A DNA stretch of 64,000 nucleotides from Wurfbainia villosa (GCA_025175895.1 CM045993.1:53696621-53760620); one strand, 5' to 3'. Shown: positions 22,677 to 35,525, counted from the first letter of the stretch. Program-made: numbers and translations. The notes: a model not told the origin generated them from the letters alone.

Positions 22677-23922
22677 TATCATAGGGTTAGGAATGGCTAA
22701 CTAACCTAGGGTTATGGTTAAATGGTTGAACCAAACTTGTTTAGCTAAAATTAGACCTTCCAGTCGATTATTTCAGCCTCCAATCGATTGGTACAAGCAC
22801 CAGTTGACTGGTCGAGTCGACTGGTTTCTGAAAGTTCAAAAAATAGTTTTTCAAACAATGTTTAAAAATGCATAAGTAATTATTCGTGTTTATAAAAAAT
22901 CATTAAAATTCATACATGCATTACTTATGTCAAATACTATAGGGAAAAATAGTTTTATATTAAAATACCTATTATTTTGAAGAATTGATACAAATTTTAA
23001 AACCATTGAAAACTTCAATATTTTTGCCTAACTTTGTGTCAATATTATCAATGGTAGTTCCTATCAAAAGATAGACTTCACCAAGGTATTCTAAAATGAT
23101 TTAAAAATATTTTTTAAAACATATTTTTAAATATAGTCTATGGGGTTAAAGGCACATGACTTGTACATTAGCTTTTCGCATGATTTATCCTTATGATTTA
23201 ATGAGTTCTAAGTTCATATTGATGTACCATACAAGCACATTGAACTTAACTCATTTTTCTAACATCTCACATGTGTCAGGGTGTATCAATACACACACAT
23301 GCATCTTAAGGTTTTTGTGAGATGTAGATTTTGTTCTTCCCTAAATCTAAGGGTTCATGTATTTTATCTAGGCATATCCATTTGATTCCTTTATCTAGCA
23401 CTTCAAAGCATGCCACTTGTCCTTAAATCCAATTGTATGACTTTAATGCATGAATATAATCATGACATAAATGATTGCATAATTAGAAGCATTGCCAATA
23501 ATGCATGATATCATAGCGTACTATCATGACATTTTAGATAATCATATGAAATATGATGTCATGACATGGCATATGACAATCAAAGCATGACAAATTTTAT
23601 AAACTAAAGGTATAGAAATACCTAAGTCTTAAAATCTAATTTTCCATTTTCTAAAATTATGGCCAATTTGCCATAATGAATCAATCTCTCAAGTGTGCCA
23701 AAACTCCAAAATGACACACTCTTGATTCTATCCTAATTGTGCCAATTTTAATCAATTTTTCATCTCTTATTAAATCTATTGACATATCCTAAAATCTTTT
23801 AAGGTGTAATTCTAATCTCATTTCCAAGGTATCACATTACCTTGAAAATATCCTAAAATGTCAACTCTAACATGGTTAAGTTAACTACTCATCCATTTAA
23901 GATTGACACATCCTAAACCCAT
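22677..23922 (-). other. Non-coding 3' body of element C, third piece
   Basis: AT-rich sequence after the right TATCA copy. It contains the stem-loop at 23262-23325 and a run of ATCATGAC-type palindromes near 23450-23600. No ORF is supported. Confidence 0.62.
23262..23325 (-). other. Conserved stem-loop, copy in C
   Basis: ACATCTCACA (23262-23271) and TGTGAGATGT (23316-23325) are perfect 10-bp arms. The loop holds a second hairpin around GTGTATCAATACACAC. Confidence 0.75.
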
Positions 23923-25114
23923 TTACCATGAAGGGATCATGCTCTTATGAACCCAAAACCTATTGGAGCTCCTTGGATTTACAAGGTACTGACTAGGGAT
24001 AACCTCTCTTAGTACCTTTCTAATGACCCTCCTAGGCTTGGAAGTCTTGGTCATTTTGGTCTCATCTAGGTTAGCCCTAGGGATATCTTCCCTTGTAACC
24101 TTCTTGGTGACTTTCCTAGACTGCTTCGAAGCCTTAGTCACTTGACTCTTGCCATGGTCAACTCTAGGGATGGCTTCCCTTATGACCTTGGTATTCCTAG
24201 ACCTAGGGTTAATTCCATATCTATATGGAACACTATAGTATGTAGGATTATCTACTTGGAGTTAGGCTTGTGACCCAAACCTTTCTTGTCCATAGATGCA
24301 CCTTGCTTCCTAAACCCTGAATTTTAACCATTAGACCCTTTAATCGAATTTGTCATCTTATTAATGGTCTTTTCCAATTTTCCAAGTTTTGACCTCAAAA
24401 CTTGATTTTCTTCTTATAATTTCTCCATTTTTTGATTTTCCATTATATCTTTGAACATTGTTTCTATTCCTAGGCATATGTCTATATTTCTTAGGATTAT
24501 TGTCTAGGTTGTTATCCTTAGATAGGGTTGTTCTTGAAGTAATAACTCTAGAATTGTCCTTGGGCCTAAATTCATAAAATTTAGCACCTAAGCAAAAATA
24601 TTTATTGCTAGCATGCTTCTTATTATAAATTGCAAGTTCATTTCTCAACCTCTCCGACTTCTTCCAATTCAAGTGTTGAGCATCTCTCAACCTCCAACTC
24701 ATCACGTTCTTTAGATGATGATGAGATTTCTTCTTCTCCATACTTGTCATCATCTATACTTTGGGTCGGTGAAGGTTCTTCATGGAACTTGACTAAGTTG
24801 TTCCATAAATCCCTTGTGTCCTTATAACCACCTATCTTGGACAAAATGTCGTTAGGTATTAATTTAACCAATATTTTTCCTAACTTATCATTTATCTCAG
24901 ACTTTTTTAGTTGCTCCTTGGTCCATCTCTTCTTCTTGAGAAATCCACCCTTCTTGCCCCATGGAGGTTCGAAACCCTCTACAATGATAAACCAATCTTC
25001 TATATTAAACATAAGAAAATACTTCATCCTACCTTTCCAATACCCAAAATCCTCATGCTCAAAGACAAGTGGAATGTTGATGTCATAGTCAAATCTATCG
25101 TTTGGCAACTCCAT
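23923..25114 (-). pseudogene. gag: Degraded gag of element C
   Basis: The N-terminal part (25114-24638, 158 aa) reads as a Copia gag start: FGYWKGRMKYFL, then TRDLWNNLVKFHE, matching the YWK...LW..L motif of that domain. The middle is frame-shifted (24753-24361, basic and Asn-rich) and shows no zinc knuckle. The C-terminal piece (24141-23923) ends IPSQYLVNPRSSNRFWVHKS, the same tail as in the GTCGAC family. C is therefore a more distant relative of that family. It is not functional. Confidence 0.75.
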
Positions 25115-25192
25115 ATTTCTTGATGCTTCCGATGGATCTTCTACTCCTCTAGCGCATGCTCCTTAAGTGATCAATCCTTGAAGAGTGGCCTC

Positions 25193-25204
25193 GCTCTGAT
25201 ACCA
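25193..25204 (-). promoter_or_regulatory. Primer-binding site, element C
   Basis: The minus strand reads TGGTATCAGAGC, two bases inside the LTR that starts at 25207. Confidence 0.88.
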
Positions 25205-25206
25205 CT

Positions 25207-28070
25207 TGTTGTGGAGCATTTGCTGTGCTAGAGGGGGTGAATAGTGATCTGTGATTTCGTCATTCAATCGTTTTAGTCATGCTCATCTATAAGAATTAGT
25301 GTGCAGAAGAATATACAAAATAGCACAAACAAAATATAAGACAACAAGCACAACCATTACAAGCATTTTTATGTGGTTCAGAACCCTAGTTCCTACTCCA
25401 TGACCGAGCTCTAGTCAAGCTCTAGTGATGCACACCACCACTATCAACTTCTCATTCTCGGAAACACTCCAGAGGTGGAGAAATCTCTTACAATGAACTT
25501 ACACAAATAAAAGACAACCAAATACAAGAATTCAAAACAAAGAAGTGAAAACACTTTGCAAATGAGAGTTTTTGATTGCTTGATATTTGGTCACTTTGAG
25601 ATGCTTTGAAGGTCTGGAAAGAAGCAGTGTTTTTCCTCTAAAAGCTCCAAGAATCGGCTTCTTCAACCTTGTTAGTGAAAGCCCTAGAGCCAATCATGTG
25701 ATGATTGTTGTATGGACTTTGTTGTATCATATTCCTATTTATAATGGCATGGTTATTATATTTACTTGTATTGGTGCCAAATAACTAAGTATAATAACGT
25801 CCTTGAGTAGAAGGTTCTTATCTATATCAATCGATTGGTTGAATTGATAATGAGATGATATAGAGAACACTACTCTTAATCATTCCTAGTCAAGTATTAA
25901 TATTCAGCGACAATGTTAATGCAAAGAGACTAGCATGTAAGTCAACTCGATGACTTGATCTCACAAGTCATAGATATGTGATATCAAGTTGACACATGAG
26001 TATGCATTGGAGAATGCATACTAAATGACCCACCATGAGAAAGTATCATGGGTCGTTATATGAGTGTCATATACTTTCTCATGTGGATGTTAGTATGACT
26101 ATTAGTCCTAAGACCTGAAGTTGCCATGGTTCCCTACTTAAGGAGTTGCATACTTTGGCTTCGTCAAACGTCACCCGTAAATGAGTTTACTATAAAGGTG
26201 ATTACTGGGTATGTAACAAATTATGCGGAGGGATGTGAGTGATGTAGATGAGATCTATCCCTCCTATATGATGGGAGTGACATTGTTATTCTTGATAGAG
26301 TGAGATCACTAAGTGCATGGCCATGCCCAAATGAGTCAATATGAGATATTGAGCTCATTTGATTAAAGTGAGTCTACTTGGAGTTCAAGATATAGATTGT
26401 ACTAAGGATGACACGGTCTATGCCTCAATTGGTCAATCTAGATGTCAAGGATAGAGGGATATTGTCACATATTGTGAGAGTCACAATTAGTAGTCACAAA
26501 GGTGATGTTGGATCTCAACATTCTTGTAACTTGGGTAGAAATGATGTGTTGCTAGATACCGCTCATTGCTCATGTTCCTAAATTAGTTTAGGAGCATTAC
26601 CAATGTTACAAGAACCTATAGGGTCACATACAAAGGGCAATTAGATGGAGATTAGGTTCATATGATGAACCATGAGGATTAGGTTCATGGGATGAACCAA
26701 ATTGGATTAAGAGTAATCCAAATTAGACTAATTGAGTTGGACTCAAGTTGATTCAAGTGTTGAATGAGTCTAATTTAGATTTGATTCATTGAGTCAATTT
26801 AAACTAATGAATTGAGATTCATTAAATCAAATTGACTGGAATCAAATGGTTGGATTTGATCGACCATGGGAGATAAGAGGTCAAGTTTGACTTGACTTGA
26901 GAGGGAAGATGAATGGTCAATTTTGACTTGACCAATTGCCATGTCATGGTGACTTGGCATGGGGTCGGCCAATGATGATGCTCCACATCATCATGGACAC
27001 ATCATGGGGTGCCACCTCATGAGGGAGACCAAGACCCATTGGCTCTTGGAGTTACATGCATGCATGTAACCCCCTTATAGTAAGTTATGAAAGTGTGAAG
27101 TTAAGTGTGTAACTTCATCTTCTTCCTCCTCTCTTCCCTCAAGCTCTCTCTTCCTCATCTTTCTGTGAGCCTCTAAGGGGTGTTGGCACACTCTAGGTTG
27201 CTTTTCTCCACCTATTGCTTCTGTGGATACCAATAGAGGAGTGTACACTTGACACTCTCGAGTTCTGACAAGCCGTTTGGACGAGTGGTATAAGCGAAGG
27301 GCGTTGCATCAAGGGTAAAACTCTTAACATGTAGATCTAGAGTAGATCTAAGGTTTTTAAACACGTACATGTAGTTTTGTCTATCTTCGCACGGATCCGT
27401 GGCTGACTTCCAGGATTTCTGCAACGCAAAAAGTGGTTTTTGTGGCTCGGATAGTCCAAGAAACCTTCCTCTACATCCTCCATTTAAAGCTCTGCGGGTT
27501 GATTTTTTGCCTAGCAGTCGACTGGCCTTACCCACCGGTCAACTGCCAACCAATCCACTATCTCACAATGGACTACTCCACGTCAAATTTTGCCTGACCA
27601 GTTGACTGCCCTTACCTAGCAGTCGACTGCCATGGCCACCAGTAGATTGCCATAAGCCAGCAATCGACTAGGAACCCTTTTGTTCCTTGTCCACTTATGA
27701 CCAGTCGACTGTCATCCCTAGGAGTCGATTGTCAGTGACCAGTCGACTAGTGAAATCCACTAGTTGACTGCCAGAGCAACAAGTCATCAATCAAGCCTCA
27801 ATCGACTGGGTCATAACCCCAGTAGACTACCCGAGTCAACTAGGGCTCCTTAGTGTCGTGCAATCGACAAGTCGACTAGTCAATAGCACCAGTCTACTGG
27901 TACACCACAAACATGAGGTTTAACCCAAGTATGATCCCCTCATATTTGATACTCACCCTAGGTCTAGACCTAAGCCTTCAAGCAACCTCCATCAGTCTCA
28001 TGCCTTTAGGGTCCATCCGAGTCCTTCATGACTCCTTCACCCTTTGTGCTAGCCTTCTGGTGCTTCCATC
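25207..28070 (-). repeat. 5' LTR of element C, interrupted by X and Y
   Basis: Starts TGTTGTGGAGC and carries the complement of TATTCACCCCCTCTAGC at its U5 end. After insert X the LTR resumes with AGTCGACT-type motifs (27515-27905) and CT-rich sequence colinear with the left LTR. It is cut at 28070 by fragment Y. It lacks the tandem array of the left LTR. Confidence 0.65.
25697..27480 (+). mobile_element. Insert X: LTR-like sequence of another family
   Basis: About 1.8 kb with no coding capacity and a different texture from the C LTR. It may begin at TGTGATGATTG (25697) or TGTTGTATGG (25706). It holds a promoter-like stretch followed by a CT-rich leader (about 27110-27170), as expected of an LTR. 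I could not fix the right edge or find a target duplication, so solo LTR is only the likeliest reading. The 107-residue minus-strand ORF inside it (27212-27535) resembles nothing I know. Confidence 0.5.
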
Positions 28071-28272
28071 TGATGTAATTAAGAGGTGTCCTAAGGCAAT
28101 CGCCTTAGAAGTTATTAATAAAATTCACTATTTGAGTATACATTATCTATGTATTTGATTGGATCTTAAACTCATGTACTGAAGTCCACAATACGGTGCA
28201 TAGGATGAGAGAAATTGTGAATGGATCACAATTAGTGGGTATCTCATCATGTGTAAATATGCAAGTATTGAA
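28071..28272 (+). mobile_element. Fragment Y: LTR-like sequence interrupted by F
   Basis: Begins TGATGTAATTAAG where the C LTR stops matching its left copy, and is cut at 28272 by the start of element F. The rest is presumably to the right of the window. The family is unknown. Confidence 0.45.
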
Positions 28273-29580
28273 TGTTAGGGCAATCAACCCATGTATGATG
28301 TGGTTTTGATGTGTGTGGCAAAGGGTTTAAGTTAGGATGTTTATGTTGATTAGATATGTGTGTTTAAGTTGTGCAGGACTTAGTAAATCACACATGAGTT
28401 AGCTTGATGAAAGCATTGGTGAGTTCACCATTTCATGGCTTGGGTCCTTGAGTCGGTGAAGGATGGCATTGCGGAAGTCTTGCACTTGGTGCATTTGAGG
28501 GACCACCGGACGAGGAGCATTGGAGTGAAGCCAAAGGAAGCAGACTTCAGGGCGAGACACGAAGGATGGCCCATGCGCTTGGTGTATCCGAGGGACGTGG
28601 CCGGACGAAGAGAGCTTCGATGAGGGACTCCAAGGGAGATAAGAGAATGAGCGATTGTAACGGTATCTCATAGGTGAACTTGGTCGAATGGTTAAGTCAA
28701 GTGTCGAATGCTCAAACTTAGGTTTGAGGTTTTACCTGACATTTGGTTAAGTCGGATGCTCAAACAAGTGTTTTGTTTGTGGTTTTACCCGACGTCAATC
28801 GACTGCTATAGATAGCTGTCGACTGCTCTGAGTCGATGGAACTCGACTGTTGTTGACTGGTGGGTTTTTGGCCTAGCAGTCGACTGCCAAGGAATGATAG
28901 TTGACTACTTCACCATCATTCGACTACCAAGGGACGACATCATTCAAGATGGTCGCAGACAGAACCTCCGTGCATCTGATCGATCGGCACGTAGCGACGG
29001 CCGATCGTGGAACCATCAGTCGAATGCTATGAGTACCATTGGATGGTGATGACGCCAAGTCAGAAGCCATTAGAAGTCAGTCGTTAGAGGGGCAGTCGAC
29101 TGATGGCATGCAACAATCGACTGTCGCCTGCCTAACAGGAAGAAAACCCTTCTTCTCTATAAAAAGAAGGGGTGGGGGCTTTTGGGAGGTTAATGCTTCA
29201 CTCATAATCTTACTCCCAAGTGCCCAACATGTTTTAACACTCCTCTTCTTGTTCTTATTTCCATCTTATTGTAAGAGGGAGTGATTATTGTAAAAGAGGT
29301 TTACCTTCACCTTGCTTGGGCTAAAGGAGAGACTAGTGGATTGTTGAGGGAGTGATTCACCTTACAAATTGTCCATGGACTAGCGGCAAGGGTCGTGAAC
29401 CATGTTATATCTTGTCGTTAGCGTTTGCATTCTTTACTTCTTGCTTTGTCTTAATTGTTTTTTTTTAGATTCTATTTCTACTGCACTAACAACTTTCGTA
29501 GACAATTAAGTGACCAAATTCCATCTACGATCATCGGGGCTATTCAACCCCCCTTCTAGCTAGGCCATGATCTTCCAACA
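28273..29580 (+). repeat. 5' LTR of element F (1308 bp)
   Basis: Starts TGTTAGGGCAATCAACCC and ends GATCTTCCAACA. The palindrome block is at about 28795-29130 and TATAAAAA at 29158-29165. Confidence 0.88.
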
Positions 29581-29582
29581 AG

Positions 29583-29594
29583 TGGTATCAGAGC
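29583..29594 (+). promoter_or_regulatory. Primer-binding site, element F
   Basis: TGGTATCAGAGC, two bases after the LTR. Confidence 0.9.
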
Positions 29595-29641
29595 CAAGGT
29601 TGCTTGTCACCAGACTCACCTCCGTAACAAGCGCAACAAAA

Positions 29642-31278
29642 ATGGCCGGCTCCAACATCCATCTGCCTAAATTCAAAGGGGACTTCGCCTGGTGGAAAAA
29701 GCGAATGGAGGTATTTTTCGAGACCGATTTTGAAATTATGCTTATCATAGAAAATGGTTTCGAGATACCTTGGGATGAATAAGGCTAATAGAAAATTCGA
29801 GGTGGACTAAGAAGCAAAGAGAGGAGCACCTTGCAAATTCAAAAGCCAAGCGCCCTCTCTACAACGTGCTCCCTCAACAAGAGATCAACCGAATAGGAGA
29901 ATGCGTAAGCATGAAGGAGATGTAGGAAAAATTGGCAGAGCTTCATGAAGGCAACTCCGAAGCCAAGTTAGCAAGAAGGGACCTCCTCCGCTCTCAATTA
30001 AACAACATCAAGCTTTACAAAAGGGAGAAGGTATTATCTTTGCATTCTCATTTTAAAGAAATAATTAATGGCCTATCAAGAATAGGAGAAAATCTCTCCA
30101 ACTGAAACAAGATCATAAAGGCTATAGATGCATTCCCTAGATCATCCAAATGGAGTTCCATCGTGGACTCATTCTACATCTCAAAGAGTCTAGAGGTAAG
30201 CACTCTAGAAGAATTTTTCTATGCCATGGAATTGCATGAAACTAGGCTTGAAGGTATAGTAGAAGAACCAAGGAGTCAACCAAGGGGAGTAGCGCTTATG
30301 GCCGACAAAGGAAAGAAGAAGAAGGAGACTCCACCATCCTCATCGGAAGATGAATCATTCTCTTCAATGGATAGCAATAAGAAGGCCTACATGGTAAGAA
30401 AGGTGAGACGCGCTCTTAAGAGTTTTAAATTTAACAAGTCTCATGATAGGAGAAGGCCAAGAAGAAAGGTTATTTGCTATAATTGCCAATGAGAGGGACA
30501 CATGAGAGATGAATGCCTTCTCTTGAACAAGAGCAAGGATGAAAGGAAGAAGAATGACAAGAAGAAGGAAGTGAAGAAATCGAAAGATAAAGGAAAGGGC
30601 AAAATGCAAAACTTGAAGGCCACATGGGACGATCCATCCTCATCGGAGGAAGAAAAAGCAATCACAAGCCTTGCACTTATAGCGATAGAAGATTTGGCCT
30701 CCACCTCATCCGAGCAAGAAGGAAGCACAAGTGAGGAGGAGAGCTCAAGTGTAGCGGGAGCATCATCATCTTCATCGGAATGGGAAGAAGAAGATATGGT
30801 AAGTATGGTAAGAAATCTCCCTACTCAAGAAATTGTTTCCATGATTTCAAGTCTTACTAGAGATTTATTTAGGAGTACGAAGAAAAATAAATGCATGCTT
30901 GATTATATTAGGAAATTAGAAGAGAAACTTGAAAAAGCATGCTCACATGATGATTGTATTTCTTCTAATATTAATGATGCATGTATTGAAGAAAACAAGG
31001 TTTTAAAGGTAAAGGTAGACTTTCTAACTAAGGCCCTAGAGAAATTCACAATTGGCTCCAATACCCTAAATATGATCATTGTGAGCCAAAGGGCTAGTTT
31101 CAACAAGAAAGGCCTAGGTTATAAAGGATCCAAAAATGAAAAAGCCTACCATCGTTTAATTGCTAGAGGATAATCAAAGACAACAATGGTAGCAAAGAAA
31201 TGAATCCCAAAGGAGTACTTGGTGAACCTCATTGGAAAGAATTTATATTGGGTTCCCAAGTCAATCCTCAAGGGTTAG
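29642..31278 (+). pseudogene. gag: Broken gag of element F
   Basis: The ATG at 29642 starts MAGSNIHLPKFKGD. A TAA at 29780 ends the first part. Further stops interrupt the UBN2-like region up to 30163. A TGA replaces a Gly codon inside the zinc knuckle (CYNCQ*EGHMRDEC, near 30490). The last part (30502-31173) keeps the Lys/Glu, Ser and coiled-coil regions and ends at a TAA after HRLIARG, where H also stops. The WIPK/YWVPKS tail is readable to the TAG at 31276-31278. It cannot be translated as one protein. Confidence 0.85.
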
Positions 31279-32275
31279 AGAAATCTAGAATAGTCAACCA
31301 CCCTTAATTTTATTTCATATCTTATTAAATGGTCGACTTATGATGATGTGGGTAGTTAACTTGTGGTTGGGTGTAATATATGACTTATGATAATACTTGA
31401 TTTATGATCATGATATGCAATTATGATAATATGTGTTTTTATGATCATGATGGGTATTTTTGAATGATATATACTTAACCTTGGTAGAAATTGGCATGAA
31501 ATTGATGGTTAAGTATAATATATTAGGTACATCTCACACTCACCATAAGGCTAACTTGATTGAAAACATAGCAATGAGTGAGATGTTAGGTTGATAAAAG
31601 TGATTCACTAATGCTTATGGCATTTAGATGAGTCATTATAAGTATCATGATAGAGTATTCATAGACCAACCATGGGGAAAGCTTATATTTAATTCATGGA
31701 CATATTTTTCAAAGATCATGGTTGGATATTTTAAATGATTTAAAACCATTTCATGTTTTGAAAACTAAGGTTTTGTGCTTTGAAAAGTTTCTAAGGCAAA
31801 ACTAGCTTTCAAGTTGATATAAAATTGAGACATTTTACAACTTTTGAGTTTTTGCCTAATTTTCGAAAATAGAATGAATTTTCTTTTATAAAATTATTTT
31901 CATTGATAAAGGGACTCATAATAAATGTGTTCCCCAAATTTTATGATTTTTTGAATTTTTTGGAATTTTTAGTGCATTTCTAAACTTGGGTTCAGAAATC
32001 AGAAAATACTGAAATTTAGGTCAGTCGACTGGTTATCTGACCCAGTCAACTGATGGAACTGTGCACAACTTGTTTTGGGTGTTTTCAACATGTTTTGGTA
32101 TTTTTCTTCCTTTAGACTTTGATACCTCATTATATAACTTGTGTGTAATGTTTTTGATGGTGTCAGAGGGGAGTGTTTGATGCTCATATTTGATTTGCAT
32201 GCTTATCTTCCTTATGTGTTTTTATGTTATTTTACCTAACTTAAATGGATTGCCACACATCAAAAATGAGGAGAT
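31279..32275 (+). other. Non-coding 3' region and polypurine tract of element F
   Basis: Homologous to the same region in D and H. The stem-loop is at 31529-31586. The purine tract before the LTR is weakened (AAAAATGAGGAGAT, 32262-32275). Confidence 0.7.
31529..31586 (+). other. Conserved stem-loop, copy in F
   Basis: ACATCTCAC (31529-31537) pairs with GTGAGATGT (31578-31586). The following ACTCA/TGA bases extend the stem around a bulge. Confidence 0.73.
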
Positions 32276-33269
32276 TGTTACGACAATCAACCCATGTATG
32301 ATGTGGTTTAATGTGTGTGGCAAAGGGTTTAAGTTAGGATGTGTTATGTTGATTTGATATGTTTGTTTAAGTTGTGCTGGACTTAGTAAATCACAAATGA
32401 GTTAGCTTGATGAAAGCATTGGTGAGTTCACCATCTCATGGCCAAGGTCCTTGAGTCGGTGAAGGATGGCATTGCGGAAGCCATGCACTTGGTGCATCCG
32501 AGGGACCTCCGGACGAGGAACATTGGAGTGAAGCCAAAGGAAGTAGACTTCATGGTGAGACGCGAAGGATGGCTCATGCGCTTGGTGCATCTGAGGGACG
32601 TGGTCGGATGAAGAGAGCTTCAGTGAGGGACTCCAAGGGAGATGAGAGAATGAGTGATTGTAACGGTAGCTCAAAGGTGAACTTGGCCGAATGGCTAAGT
32701 CAAGTGTTGGATGCTCAAACTTAGGTTTTAGGTTTTACTCGACGTTTGGTTAATTCGGATACTCAAATAAGTATTTTGTTTGAGGTTTTACCCAATGTCA
32801 GTCGACTGTAATAGATAGCAGTCGACTGCTCTGAGTCGATGGAACTCGACTGGTGTTGACTGGTGGGTTTCTGGCCCAGCAGTCGACTGCCAAGTGATGG
32901 CAGTCGACTATTGCACCATCAGTCGACTACCAAGGGACAACAGTCGATTTCTAAAGATGGTCGCGGGCACAGAACCTCCCATAACCAAGCGATCGATCGG
33001 TCGGCTCATAGCGTGGTCGTGATGGGACCATCGATCGGCTTACCGCTTGTATTATGCGGTGACGATGGCATGTCAGAAGCCATTGGAAGTCGGTCGTTAG
33101 AGGGGCAGTCGACTAATGGAATATAACAGTCGACTGCTTCCTGCCAAACGGGAAGAAACCCTTCTTCTCTATAAAAAGAAGGGGTGGGGCTTTTGGAAGG
33201 TTAATGCTTCACTCATAATCTTACTCCCAATTGACCAACACGTTTTAACACTCCTCTTCTTGTTCTTAT
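32276..33269 (+). repeat. 3' LTR of element F, first 994 bp
   Basis: Begins TGTTACGACAATC and follows the 5' LTR past the TATA box (near 33171) to TTCTTAT, where G interrupts it. The palindrome block is at about 32790-33135. The remaining U5 part is not in the window. Confidence 0.86.
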
Positions 33270-34925
33270 TGCAGGGAAGTTTCGCTTCGCTTCGGTCACT
33301 TGTGCATGTCGATCCTATCTCACGCTCCCAGATTAAAATTTTATTAATTAAACTAATTCAGACACAGATGGATTACCCAAACAGTCGATTCATCATCGTG
33401 CTATTCGATTTGAGTGGTCGCTTGAACAAACTTGTTGTTCAAGCAACCTAACCCTTTTCCTCGATTAGTCGTGGAATAGATGATGAAAAGATCACCGGTT
33501 TTTGTGTTTATGATCGGGGTCCAAGTCAATCAACAATATGTAAAATACAAAATAACAAGAATTAAAATTAAACAAGATTATACCTCTTGTTTTACCTCTT
33601 GATCTCCTATTGTATTCCTATCCTCTTCTTGGACGTTGTGTGGACGACGATCTTCCAGGAATTGAAGCATCCTAGACCATGTATCTTCCCTTCCTTGCTC
33701 ACTCCAAACAAGGGAAGAAAACCCTCCCTTCAACTCCTTTCTTGTGCCGAACACAAGCCTTCTCCTCTTCTCCTTACTTGTACCGACCACCAAAACTCCA
33801 AGAAGTGGTGTCCGCAGGCCCTAAAGAGAGGAGAGGAGATTGAGGAAGAGAGAACCCCCTTCTTCCTTGCTTGTTGTCGTCATCCCTAGGAGAGGGAGAG
33901 GAGGCACTGGCCCTATGAGAGGGAGAAGAGGTGCCGACCCTAGGAGAGGTAACTCTTTTTCCGCCGACCCTACAAGAAGCAAAAAACCTAGCACTCCATT
34001 ATGCCCTTGCCTCTCCACCTCCTTTTATAGATCTAGGCTTCATGAAGTATTTATAATAGTCTACAATAGGGACCATGAGAAGGAGTTGGATCTTGGCCAT
34101 CCAATGGATCCGAACCACATATAACACGATCCATTCCACTAGAGGATCATCATTGATCTACCTCACCAACCCCCATAATTAAATATGGGCTCCACATATT
34201 ATTTATACAAAATATATCCCCGTGTTTAATATATCGAATGTCCAAAAATTAATTAAATTATTTACAATTTAATTAATCAATATCTAACTCCATGAGTAGT
34301 ATCACTCATCCTTATCATCATGTTGGACCAAGTCCACCTACAGGATTTACATGATGAACTTTATGAGCTCCTCAAGGGGACATCATCATCCTAGTGTATA
34401 GGACACGATTTCCTCCTATAATCAACGGCATACCATGTAAATAATATTATTTCCCAACTTACCAGACCTATCGACTTAACACATAAATCTCGCCCATTGG
34501 TAAATTAAAGAAATAAATACTAAGTACATGTGCCCGTTATTATACTGGGATTAAGAGCATGTACACCATAATATCTGAGGTCTGATTAAATTATATAGTC
34601 AGTATAAATTGAATCACCTCTAAATTGATCCTGTTCAATACACAAAATGTGTACTAGTGTAATTCTATAGTCAAGATAAACCAATACCAAATTACACTAC
34701 AACCATGCCAATGGTTTGTCCAAAACCATCTTGGTTGTGAGCCTCTACTTATACTCTACAAGAAATTGAAAACATGATCTTCTGTGAGACACCACACACT
34801 GTTACATACAATGTAAAGTATCAGACAATATGCATAAATATAAAATGCAAACAATGATCATGTGATTCTTATTTCAAAATGAAGATGTTCATACAAAAGC
34901 TAGGCTTTTAGTATACATCCTAACA
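33270..34925 (-). repeat. 3' LTR of element G (1656 bp)
   Basis: It is the reverse complement of the K LTR type, from TGCAGGGAAGTTTCGC to CATCCTAACA. It is shorter than the K LTRs and has no clear 27-bp tandem array. The complement of the polypurine tract (TTCTCCCACTTATAC) follows at 34926-34940. Confidence 0.82.
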
Positions 34926-35009
34926 TTCTCCCACTTATACTAAAAGACTATGTTGCCATCAAACTGTCATACATCTGATTCTTATTCCCTTCACATTCCT
35001 ATCAAAAGC

Positions 35010-35498
35010 TCTCGCTGAAAGAGCCTTAGTGAAAGGATCTGCCAGGTTATCCTCTTATGCAATCTTGGCGAAAGCAACTTCTCCTAGCTTTACTATCTCT
35101 CGTATCAAGTGGTACTTGAGCTCTATGTGTTTACATGCCTTATGGGCTCGTGGTTCCTTCGAGTTTGCAACTGCACCACTGTTATCACAATAAATTGTGA
35201 TAGTTTTAGGCAAACTAGGAATCACATCCATGTCCATCAAGATGTTCCTGAGTCATACAACTTCTTTGGCTACCTCAGAGGTTGCCACATACTCAGCTTC
35301 CATGGTGGAGTCCGCCACACATTTCTTCTTGACACTCCTCCATACAATGGCTCCACCTCCTAAAGTAAACACATTACCCGAGGTAGACTTATTGTTATCC
35401 CTATCTGATTGGAAGTCAAAATCTGTGTAACCCACAGGGAGTAATTGATCTGCCTGGTATACCAGCATATAATCCCTAATCCTTCTCAGGTACTTCAA
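35010..35498 (-). pseudogene. pol: RNase H of element G (broken)
   Basis: Pieces at 35498-35253 and 35240-35055. They show SDRDNNKSTSGNVFTLGGGAIVWRSVKKK-type sequence, then STMEAEYVATSEVAKEVV, then YCDNSGAVANSKEPRAHK and KHIELKYHLIRE, the usual Copia RNase H blocks. The Asp of YCDN is kept here, while K has Asn. The frame is interrupted between the pieces and by a stop near 35055. Confidence 0.84.
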
Positions 35499-35525
35499 TA
35501 TATGCTTTACCGTATTCCAATGTCC

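Larger units (their letters stand above)
7854..28070 (-). mobile_element. Element C: oldest host retrotransposon, gag-only as seen
   Basis: Pieces of one minus-strand element surround the insertions D, S(E) and X. They are the left (3') LTR ending at 9913, the polypurine tract at 9914-9922, non-coding body (9914-10277, 15606-15937, 22677-23922), a degraded gag (23923-25114), the primer-binding site at 25193-25204, and the right (5') LTR from 25207. The left and right LTRs share a colinear block (about 8984-9540 with 27590-28070), which supports one element. Both outer ends lie beyond the window, behind B and Y. No pol is seen. Confidence 0.72.
28273..33269 (+). mobile_element. Element F: gag-only LTR retrotransposon
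   Basis: 5' LTR, primer-binding site, broken gag, non-coding region, polypurine tract and the first 994 bp of the 3' LTR, which element G interrupts at 33270. The left flank is TTGAA; the matching duplication would lie beyond the window. It is closest to D by gag and LTR sequence. Confidence 0.87.

Noticed and set aside
23923..25114. Element C read as a host gene with a basic C-terminal protein
   Set aside because: The PBS and LTR upstream, the YWK...LW gag motifs and the shared WVPK tail identify it as a degraded retrotransposon gag.
27212..27535. 107-aa minus-strand ORF in insert X
   Set aside because: No recognisable domain, single copy, and it crosses an LTR-like boundary. Likely chance.
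33587..34124. ORFs of about 100 aa in the 3' LTR of G
   Set aside because: They lie in the LTR leader, with low-complexity Pro/Arg content and no homologous frame kept in K.
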